This document shows, piece by piece, positions 1 through 5,637 of a stretch of 15,553 nucleotides of DNA. Under the pieces are notes generated by a model. The model had not been told where the DNA came from. It saw nothing but the letters and a program-made list of their open reading frames with translations, and ran no database searches. Origin of the DNA: Thermohalobaculum sp039026295 (GTDB lineage Bacteria; Pseudomonadota; Alphaproteobacteria; Rhodobacterales; Rhodobacteraceae); the NCBI GenBank assembly GCA_039026295.1, contig JBCCMP010000074.1, forward strand, positions 1 through 15,553, read 5' to 3'. Position numbers and translations under genes: made by a program. Each line of letters opens with the position of its first letter. Positions within the stretch are counted from its first letter, which is position 1.

Positions 1-531
1 CTCGTTCGAGGACACCGCATCGGCCATCTGCCACGGCGGGACCGTTCGCACGTTCAGATCACCCGGTGCTTCCAGCCCCAGGGCAGACAACCAATAGTAC
101 AAAAGCTCGGCATGTATCGAGAACGGGAACGGCACACCAATCCGCAACGGTCCGTCCGACGCCGCGATGAGGGCCTTCCCGACGGCTGCCGCCTGCCCTG
201 CGTTACGATCAACACCGATCGACATCATTTTTTCGGCCAGATGCGGGGCCGCACCGATCACGTTGCCGTTGACTGACAGGACCGAGAGCGCATCGATCCG
301 GTCGGCAGCGGCACCCAGTCCCATCGACATGACCACCGGCAGGACCGATAGCATGTGCGCTGCGTGCAATTCTCCAAACACCAGCCGGTCGCGGATGGCG
401 GACCATGACGGCTGCGCGTGCAGTTCCAGATCGATGCCCTCTGCCGCGGCAAAGCCCAGTTCTCGCGCGACAACGACCGGCGCACAATCGACCAGCGGCA
501 GGAACCCGCACGCGACGCGGTCACGGCTCAT
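1..531 (-). CDS. nasS: NasS-like nitrate/nitrite sensor (NrtA/CmpA fold), partial
   Basis: The first 177 residues are present and the C-terminus runs off the left edge; family members are roughly twice this length. The protein opens MSRDRVACGFLPLVDCAPVV and continues with ARELGFAAAEGIDLEL and a GELHAAHMLSVLP stretch. This is the pattern of the NrtA/CmpA nitrate/bicarbonate-binding family. There is no signal peptide: the first strand of the binding fold starts at once. That fits the cytoplasmic sensor NasS rather than a periplasmic transporter component. In the known NasS-NasT system, NasS holds the antiterminator NasT inactive until nitrate or nitrite binds. The start codon overlaps the nasT stop in an ATGA arrangement (528-531) and has no Shine-Dalgarno of its own, so translation is probably coupled. 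The alternative, a true ABC substrate-binding protein, is disfavoured by the missing signal peptide and the nasT neighbour. Confidence 0.82.
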   Translation of the reverse strand, partial: MSRDRVACGFLPLVDCAPVVVARELGFAAAEGIDLELHAQPSWSAIRDRLVFGELHAAHMLSVLPVVMSMGLGAAADRIDALSVLSVNGNVIGAAPHLAEKMMSIGVDRNAGQAAAVGKALIAASDGPLRIGVPFPFSIHAELLYYWLSALGLEAPGDLNVRTVPPWQMADAVSSNE

Positions 532-1115
532 GCCAGAAGATCCGTGGCGGTCACCAGTGCCTGTGCCACATCGGCGACTTTCCGACCCTGATCCATCGCC
601 GTCTTGCGCAACAGCGCATAGGCGTCATCTTCGCTCAGACCCTTGGCTTTCATCAGCAGGCCCTTGGCGCGGTCGATCACCTTGCGTTCGGCAAGGGCAG
701 CCTTCGTTGTCTCCAACTCGATCCGCATCCGGGTGAATAACTGGAAACGGGCAATGGCCGCCTCGATCACCGGCTGGATCCGGTCTCTCCGCAGGCCGTC
801 GACCACATACGCACTGACCCCGGCATCGATGGCAGCGCGGGTTGTTTGCGTATCTGATTTGTCGACAAACATCGCCACCGCCCGCTTGGTGGGCAGCGAG
901 GCCATCGCCAGTTCCTCGAGAATGTCGCGATTGGGGTCCGCGATGTCGATCAGGACGACATCGGGGTTGATTGCTGCCAGCCGCCGGGCCAGACCAGAGG
1001 CGTCGCCGACCACAGTGACATTATGATCGCCAGCCTCGCGCAGGCTGTCCACAATCATCAGTGCACGGTCGCGATCTGGCTCCACAACGGCGATTGTGAG
1101 TCGCTGATCGTTCAT
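528..1115 (-). CDS. nasT: NasT-like ANTAR-domain transcription antiterminator
   Basis: This 195-residue protein begins MNDQRLTIAVVEPDRDRAL. It has a response-regulator receiver fold (about residues 5-120) with a candidate phospho-acceptor Asp57 in VVLIDIADP. A helical coiled-coil linker follows, then an ANTAR RNA-binding domain (about 138-190) recognisable from ERKVIDRAKGLLMKAKGLSE and the DAYALLRK helix. NasT proteins bind two-hairpin leader RNAs of nitrate assimilation operons and prevent termination. NasS sequesters NasT when nitrate is absent. The gene sits directly upstream of nasS with a 4-bp overlap, as in the nasTS pair of Paracoccus. The reading frame stays open upstream of 1115, but the homology starts at MNDQRL, so 1115 is chosen although no good ribosome-binding site precedes it. 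A longer form starting upstream would run into the divergent aldolase gene. Confidence 0.87.
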   Translation of the reverse strand: MNDQRLTIAVVEPDRDRALMIVDSLREAGDHNVTVVGDASGLARRLAAINPDVVLIDIADPNRDILEELAMASLPTKRAVAMFVDKSDTQTTRAAIDAGVSAYVVDGLRRDRIQPVIEAAIARFQLFTRMRIELETTKAALAERKVIDRAKGLLMKAKGLSEDDAYALLRKTAMDQGRKVADVAQALVTATDLLA

Positions 1116-1187
1116 TGGCGAATGCTGCACCGCACCATTTGCGTTGGCAAGCCCCGGATTGATGTGACGCTGGAAAAGGAGTTGTGC

Positions 1188-1844
1188 GTGGAAAAAAGCG
1201 AATTGCAGAAACGCAAGTCGATCATCGACCACTGCCTTCAGATGAACGCAAACGGCCTGAACCAGGGCACATCGGGCAATATCAGCCTGCGCCACGCAAC
1301 GGGCATGCTGATAACCCCCACATCGCTTCCCTATGACCGGATGCAACCGGAAGACATCGTTTTCGTCGGGATGGACGGACAGGCCACAGGCTCTCGAAAA
1401 CCGTCCTCCGAATGGCGCTTTCACCGCGATATACTGGCAGCCCGGCCGGATGTCGGTGCAGTGGTCCATACCCATGCGACCTACGCAACCATCCTAGCGA
1501 TCATGGGCAAGTCGATCCCGCCACTGCATTACATGATCGCAGCGGCGGGCGGGCCGGATATCCGGGTGGCGCCCTATGCGATTTACGGCTCGCAAGAGTT
1601 ATCCGATCACGTGGTCGCAGCCCTGCAGGATCGCCGGGCCTGCCTGATGGATCATCATGGAATGCTGGCAACAGGTCCGACACTGGAGCGAGCGATGTGG
1701 CTGGCGGTGGAGGTCGAAACCCTTGCGCGGCAGTACCATGGCTGCCTTGCGCTGGGGTCGGAGCCACCGCTGCTGTCGCCTGAGCAGATCGAGGCGGTGC
1801 GCCAAAAATTCGAAGGCGGTTACGGGATATCTGACGCAACGTGA
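1188..1844 (+). CDS. Class II aldolase/adducin family protein (fuculose-1-phosphate aldolase-like)
   Basis: This 218-residue protein is close to the 215 residues typical of L-fuculose-1-phosphate aldolase. Zn-dependent class II aldolases of this family cleave or epimerise sugar phosphates by retro-aldol chemistry. The family motifs are in order: GTSGNISLR (27-35), PTSLPYDRM (44-52), SSEWRFH with the catalytic Glu75, VVHTHAT with zinc ligands His94 and His96, and MDHHGM with the third zinc ligand His157. Each falls two residues after its E. coli FucA equivalent. The start is GTG at 1188, chosen because AAGGAG at 1176-1181 lies 6 nt upstream and the FucA-like N-terminus begins here; the frame is open further upstream to 1023 over nasT, which is spurious. 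It is transcribed divergently from nasT across 72 bp and precedes the crotonase gene by 79 bp. The true substrate is unknown; 3-oxo-tetronate-4-phosphate decarboxylases share this fold. Confidence 0.88.
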   Translation: MEKSELQKRKSIIDHCLQMNANGLNQGTSGNISLRHATGMLITPTSLPYDRMQPEDIVFVGMDGQATGSRKPSSEWRFHRDILAARPDVGAVVHTHATYATILAIMGKSIPPLHYMIAAAGGPDIRVAPYAIYGSQELSDHVVAALQDRRACLMDHHGMLATGPTLERAMWLAVEVETLARQYHGCLALGSEPPLLSPEQIEAVRQKFEGGYGISDAT

Positions 1845-1923
1845 TTTTGAAGTGATCTGGGCCTCTACCTGCGACCGTGTTAACTGAACTCAAGTCCGAA
1901 TGCCCGGCAATTCAGGAGCCGCC

Positions 1924-2733
1924 ATGACCTATGCGATGAACGAGACCGTGACCCTGTCCAGAGACGGGCACATTGCCGAGGTGACGCTGAACCGGCCGGA
2001 GAAGTACAATGCCCTCAGCCCTGCCGTCTTCGAGGGGCTGGCCGCTGCCGGAGAGGCCGTGCGGGCGGACCCGGAAATCCGGGCCGTTGTACTGGCGGGC
2101 GCGGGAAAGAATTTCTGTGCGGGGTTGGATCTGCAGTCGTTCTCTTCCGGCGGGTTCGACCGCGATGCGTTTCGCGACAAAGCACTGAACCTCGCCGAGG
2201 GGGAAATCGCCAACCCGCTGCAAAAGCCGGTCTATGTCTGGAAAGAAGTCCAGGTCCCGGTCATCGCGGCGATACAGGGCGTTACATATGGCGGCGGGAC
2301 GCAGGTGGCGCTGGGCGCGGACTTTCGCATCGCCGCGCCGGACACGCGCATGTCGGTGATGGAAATCAAATGGGGCCTTATCCCGGACATGGGCCTGACG
2401 ACCGTACTGCCGCGTCTGACCCGCATGGATGTGGCCAAGGATCTGATCCTGACAGGACGGGTTGTCGGTGCGGAAGAGGCGCGTGATCTGGGCCTGATCA
2501 CCCGGATCGCAGACGACCCGCTTGCCGCTGCACGAGAGGCCGCCGCCGATATCGCCGCCCGCAGCCCTGATGCCATTCGCGGCGGCAAGGCATTGATCGA
2601 AGAAACATGGTCTGCCAGCCCCGCCGATGCACTCCGCCGGGAAGCTGAATTGCAGGTGGAGATCATGGGCCAGCCCAACCAGATCGAGGCGGTGATGGCC
2701 AACATGCAGAAGCGCGCGCCGAACTTCAGCTGA
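1924..2733 (+). CDS. Crotonase/enoyl-CoA hydratase-isomerase family protein
   Basis: This 269-residue acyl-CoA-processing enzyme has the crotonase fold. The N-terminal LNRPEKYNALSPAVF, the oxyanion-hole loop AGKNFCAGLDLQSF (61-73), the second oxyanion strand IQGVTYGGGTQVALGADFRI (117-136) and MEIKWGLIPDMG (146-157) are all present. Compared with rat enoyl-CoA hydratase, the Glu164 position is kept (Glu147) but the Glu144 position is Gln127. Asp155 aligns with the third acidic residue of delta3,5-delta2,4-dienoyl-CoA isomerase. A simple hydratase role is therefore less likely than isomerisation or another crotonase reaction. The start is ATG 1924, with AGGAG 5 nt upstream (1914-1918); an in-frame ATG at 1900 lacks a ribosome site. 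The stop overlaps the convergent aminotransferase stop. It may be co-transcribed with the upstream aldolase. Substrate unknown. Confidence 0.87.
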   Translation: MTYAMNETVTLSRDGHIAEVTLNRPEKYNALSPAVFEGLAAAGEAVRADPEIRAVVLAGAGKNFCAGLDLQSFSSGGFDRDAFRDKALNLAEGEIANPLQKPVYVWKEVQVPVIAAIQGVTYGGGTQVALGADFRIAAPDTRMSVMEIKWGLIPDMGLTTVLPRLTRMDVAKDLILTGRVVGAEEARDLGLITRIADDPLAAAREAAADIAARSPDAIRGGKALIEETWSASPADALRREAELQVEIMGQPNQIEAVMANMQKRAPNFS

Positions 2734-3655
2734 CAGAGGCAACCTGATCGCGGATCAGATCCTTGTAGAGCTGGCGGATGCGCAGGAAGACAGGGCCGGG
2801 TTTGGCCCCGCCGATCACCCGCCCGTCGATCTCGAAGACCGGGGTCTGCGCGCCGAATGTGCCGGTCAGAAAGGCCTCGTCTGCGCCGTAGGTGTCGACC
2901 AGCGAATAGTTGCGTTCATGGATCGGAATGCCGTTGGCACGGCAGACATCGATCACTTTCTGCCGGGTGATCCCGTTCATGCAATAGTCGCCCGTCGACG
3001 TCCAAACCTCGCCCTTGCGGACGATGAAGAAGTTGCAGGCGTTCGTGGTGTTCACAAATCCGAACGGGTCGAGCATCAGCGCTTCGTCCGCCCCCGCACG
3101 CACCGCGTGGTTCAGCGCGATGATGCAGTTCAGCTTGGAGTGCGAGTTCAGCTTGGCATCCTGCGTCAGCGGCAGGCCGCGATGGTGCGGCACGGTGTGC
3201 AGGCGAATGCCCTGATGGATGACGTCTTCGCGCGGTTTCGAATGTTCGGCGATAATGACGATGGTCGAACCGTATACGCTCAGATGCGGGTGCTGGAACG
3301 GCTTGCGCTTGCGACCCCGGGTGACCATCAGCCGGACATGAACGTCCGTGTGCATGTCATTGGCTGCAAGCGTTTCGCGGACCGCACGGGTCAGGTCCTC
3401 ACGCGTCATGCCGATGTCGAGGTCTATGTAGAGCGCCGCCTCGTACAGCCGGTCCAAGTGCTCATCCAGAAAACTGAGAACCCCGTCGTAAAGCCTCAGC
3501 CCCTCCCATATCCCGTCGCCCAGCATGAAGCCTGAATCATAGACCGAAACCTTGGCGTCATCCCGGTGGACGATCTCACCGTCCACCCAGATCCTGATGT
3601 CAGCGTTGCGGGCGTCTTCCTCGGCTTCGTGGGTAGAGACGTGGTCCTGCGTCAT
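2726..3655 (-). CDS. Class IV PLP-dependent aminotransferase (BCAT/D-amino acid aminotransferase-like)
   Basis: This 309-residue cytosolic fold-type IV aminotransferase is in the family of IlvE, D-alanine aminotransferase and 4-amino-4-deoxychorismate lyase. Visible motifs are SVYDSGFMLGDGIWEGLRLY near residues 37-56, the PLP lysine K174 in LNSHSKLN, AGADEALMLDPFGFV, and the phosphate-binding NGITRQKV. In the usual V-x-E-x-s-x-x-N motif the Glu that contacts the PLP ring nitrogen is replaced by Thr203 (VNTTNACN). The start at 3655 is preferred because AGGA lies just upstream on the minus strand. An alternative ATG at 3688 falls in the middle of an inverted repeat and lacks a good ribosome site. 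The gene is divergent from the PLP decarboxylase at 3772 and converges on the crotonase with overlapping stops. Substrate unknown. Confidence 0.88.
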   Translation of the reverse strand: MTQDHVSTHEAEEDARNADIRIWVDGEIVHRDDAKVSVYDSGFMLGDGIWEGLRLYDGVLSFLDEHLDRLYEAALYIDLDIGMTREDLTRAVRETLAANDMHTDVHVRLMVTRGRKRKPFQHPHLSVYGSTIVIIAEHSKPREDVIHQGIRLHTVPHHRGLPLTQDAKLNSHSKLNCIIALNHAVRAGADEALMLDPFGFVNTTNACNFFIVRKGEVWTSTGDYCMNGITRQKVIDVCRANGIPIHERNYSLVDTYGADEAFLTGTFGAQTPVFEIDGRVIGGAKPGPVFLRIRQLYKDLIRDQVASVS

Positions 3656-3679
3656 AGGCTGTCCTGCTGATGGTTGATG

Positions 3680-3697
3680 CATCGGCATAATCCGATG
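3680..3697. promoter_or_regulatory. Inverted repeat, candidate operator in divergent promoter
   Basis: CATCGG (3680-3685) and CCGATG (3692-3697) form a perfect 6-bp inverted repeat around the spacer CATAAT. It lies in the 116-bp region between the divergent aminotransferase and decarboxylase starts. A GATGCATC palindrome overlaps its left arm (3676-3683). The position suits an operator for co-regulation of both genes, but the regulator is not known and no matching site was seen elsewhere. Confidence 0.35.
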
Positions 3698-3771
3698 GGT
3701 GGACGCTGTCGATGTCTCGCGACTTGAGTTGCCCGGCGCGGCAGCCTAGCCTTTCTGCGCAGGAGGACGCC

Positions 3772-5028
3772 ATGACCCGGATGCGCAGTGCCTTTCCCCA
3801 GGGCGGTATGCCGTGGGACGATCTTTCGGCAGAGATGAAGCGGATGTCAGCGGGCGATATCGACTGGCGCGGCGGACGCGCGCCGCTGTTCGTCTTCGGC
3901 TCGGACGATGAGACCTACGAGGTTGGCAAGCGCGCATTCTTCGAATTCTTCAGCGAAAATGCCCTGGGCCGGACCCGCGCCTTTCACGGCATCGGCGCGA
4001 TGGAACGGGACGTTCTGGACTATGGCCTGACGCTGTTGAATGCCCCGGACGGGGCAGAGGGCGCCTTCACCACCGGTGGCAGCGAGAGCATCTTTCTGTC
4101 GATGAAGGCGGCGCGTGACGAATTGCGGGCGCGGGCCGGATTTCGCCCCGGCGAGCAGCTGAACATTGTGATGCCGATCACCGGACATCCCGGGTTCGAC
4201 AAGGCCGCCGATGCCATGGATCTGGAAATCAGGCGGAGCGGTGTCGATGCCGAACGCCGTGGTCATGCGGTAACGCTGCGGCCGCTGATCGACGAGCGGA
4301 CGATTGCGATTGTCGGCTCGGCACCCTGCTTCCCCCACGGCGTGATCGACCGGATCGACGAACTTTCCGCACTGGCGCTGGAGACCGAACGCTGGCTGCA
4401 CGTCGATGCCTGCGTCGGCGGGTGGCTGGCCCCCTGGTTCACCAGGGTCGGCCGCGCGACACCCGACTTCGATTTCCGGTTTGTTGGCGTGCGGTCGATC
4501 TCTGCCGATCTGCACAAGTTCGGCTTCTGCCCGAAGCCTGCCTCGACTGTCTTCTATCGCCGGGCAGAGGATCTGGACCGCGCGACCTTCAAGGCCGATG
4601 CCTGGCCGAACGGGCCGTTTCAGACCGCCACCATTGCCGGGACCCGTCCCGGCGGCGCGGTCGCCGCCGCATGGGCCGTGCTGAACCATCTGGGCGAGGC
4701 CGGTTTCCAGCGGCTGGCCCGGCAGCTGGCCGGCATGGTCGACCAGTACGTGACCGGGATCGAAGCGCTGGGCTTGCGGATGATCGCGCAGCCGGATCTG
4801 ACGATCATCAACTTCGCGGCCGATGATGCCGATATCTTTCAGGTGGCCGAAGCGATGGCGGCAAAGGACTGGCTGCCGGGTCTGACGCGCGACCCCAAGG
4901 GCATGCACGCCATGATGTCCACGCTGCACGACGCGCCGAGGGAGCGATATCTTGAAGACCTTGCGCTGGCATTGGAAGAAAGCCGCGCCTCCTCCGCGCA
5001 AAGGGCGAAAATCGAAGCGGTGTACTGA
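3772..5028 (+). CDS. PLP-dependent group II decarboxylase / sphingosine-1-phosphate-lyase-like enzyme
   Basis: This 418-residue enzyme is a fold-type I PLP protein related to glutamate/tyrosine decarboxylases and sphingosine-1-phosphate lyase. The cofactor-binding parts are visible. TTGGSES (100-106) is the phosphate-binding loop. TGHPGFDKAA (137-146) carries the ring-stacking His139. HVDACVGG (210-217) carries Asp212, which contacts the pyridine nitrogen. SADLHKFGFCPKPASTVFYR (244-263) contains the Schiff-base lysine K249. The HKxGxxPK pattern followed by YR is characteristic of the S1P-lyase/decarboxylase group. The start ATG has a strong AGGAGG 5 nt upstream (3761-3766). It is divergent from the class IV aminotransferase, and its stop lies 3 bp from the stop of the convergent thioesterase. 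Decarboxylation of an amino acid or lyase cleavage of a phosphorylated amino alcohol are both possible. Confidence 0.88.
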   Translation: MTRMRSAFPQGGMPWDDLSAEMKRMSAGDIDWRGGRAPLFVFGSDDETYEVGKRAFFEFFSENALGRTRAFHGIGAMERDVLDYGLTLLNAPDGAEGAFTTGGSESIFLSMKAARDELRARAGFRPGEQLNIVMPITGHPGFDKAADAMDLEIRRSGVDAERRGHAVTLRPLIDERTIAIVGSAPCFPHGVIDRIDELSALALETERWLHVDACVGGWLAPWFTRVGRATPDFDFRFVGVRSISADLHKFGFCPKPASTVFYRRAEDLDRATFKADAWPNGPFQTATIAGTRPGGAVAAAWAVLNHLGEAGFQRLARQLAGMVDQYVTGIEALGLRMIAQPDLTIINFAADDADIFQVAEAMAAKDWLPGLTRDPKGMHAMMSTLHDAPRERYLEDLALALEESRASSAQRAKIEAVY

Positions 5029-5031
5029 CCG

Positions 5032-5448
5032 CTATTGCGGCCCGATCGACTTTAACACCGCGCTTGCCGTAAGAAGCACGGTGTCGCCGGACGTCACTTC
5101 TCCGCGCACAAAGGCCAGCGACCGGGTGCGCCGGACCAGGGTGCCTTGCGCTTCGATCAGATCGCCCGTCGAAGCCGCGGCGACAAATTCCGAGTTCAGC
5201 GAGACTGTCACGAACCGTTCGCTTGGTTCTTTCTTTGCGATCGCAACCAGCGTCAAATCGATCATCGTCATCATCAGCCCGCCATGCAGGATGCCGTGCG
5301 TGTTGCAGTGCCGATCCTCGGCGCGCAGCACAAAGTGGCGGCTGCCGTCCGCCTTTCGGCCCCACCAGAACGGGCCCGCCCGGTTCTCGAAGGGATCGAC
5401 AGGGTCATAGATCGTGTAGCCCGGCAGCGGTGGATCGATCAGCGGCAT
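5032..5448 (-). CDS. PaaI/YdiI-type hotdog-fold acyl-CoA thioesterase
   Basis: This 138-residue single hotdog domain is the usual size for PaaI-family thioesterases. The signature N-x-x-G-x-x-H-G-G followed by Asp is present as NTHGILHGGLMMTMID (49-64), with Asn49, Gly52, His55 and Asp64 forming the expected active-site helix region. The end strand LLTASAVLKSI matches the family C-terminus. Such proteins hydrolyse acyl- or aryl-CoA thioesters, often to recover CoA. It follows the decarboxylase in convergent orientation with a 3-bp gap. Its start has only a weak upstream GAGAA. The presence of a thioesterase and a crotonase in the same block suggests CoA-linked intermediates, but this is inference. 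Confidence 0.88.
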   Translation of the reverse strand: MPLIDPPLPGYTIYDPVDPFENRAGPFWWGRKADGSRHFVLRAEDRHCNTHGILHGGLMMTMIDLTLVAIAKKEPSERFVTVSLNSEFVAAASTGDLIEAQGTLVRRTRSLAFVRGEVTSGDTVLLTASAVLKSIGPQ

Positions 5449-5544
5449 CTGTTCTCGGACGGTGTCATGGCAGCGCTCGACATATCGCAGCAGTTTGGTA
5501 AGTGCTCGATAGCGTCGGGAGTATCGATGTCAGGAGGAGCGGTG

Positions 5545-5581
5545 GCAAGGACCGCTTGCAAGGACCGCTTGCAGTGACCGC
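5545..5581. repeat. 13-bp tandem repeat, two perfect copies plus a degenerate third
   Basis: GCAAGGACCGCTT occurs at 5545-5557 and again immediately at 5558-5570, followed by GCAGTGACCGC (5571-5581). It lies in the 189-bp non-coding stretch between the thioesterase start and the end of the RTX gene. No function is evident; it could be a slippage product. Confidence 0.8.
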
Positions 5582-5600
5582 GCGCTGAGCGCGAAGCGGT
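5577..5600. other. Imperfect hairpin near RTX gene 3' end
   Basis: ACCGC/GCGGT outer arms enclose GCGC-TGA-GCGC with a 3-nt bulge. It lies beside the stronger hairpin at 5603-5630. It may stabilise the RTX transcript end; there is no T-run on either side. Confidence 0.35.
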
Positions 5601-5602
5601 GG

Positions 5603-5633
5603 AACCGGGGCAGCGCACGCCGCCCCGGTTTTT
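5603..5633 (+). terminator. Intrinsic-terminator-like hairpin after the RTX gene
   Basis: AACCGGGGC (5603-5611) pairs perfectly with GCCCCGGTT (5622-5630) across a 10-nt loop, and five Ts (5629-5633) follow on the plus strand. It starts 5 bp beyond the RTX stop codon, so it most plausibly ends the minus-strand RTX message. The U-tract is much better in the plus direction, where it would block read-through into the RTX gene from the decarboxylase side. It may act in both directions. Confidence 0.6.
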
Positions 5634-5637
5634 GGGT

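Noticed and set aside
1912..2742. Minus-strand open frame of 276 codons
   Set aside because: Antisense to the crotonase gene; no family features.
3847..5001. Minus-strand open frame of 384 codons
   Set aside because: Antisense to the well-supported PLP decarboxylase, whose catalytic motifs lie on the plus strand.
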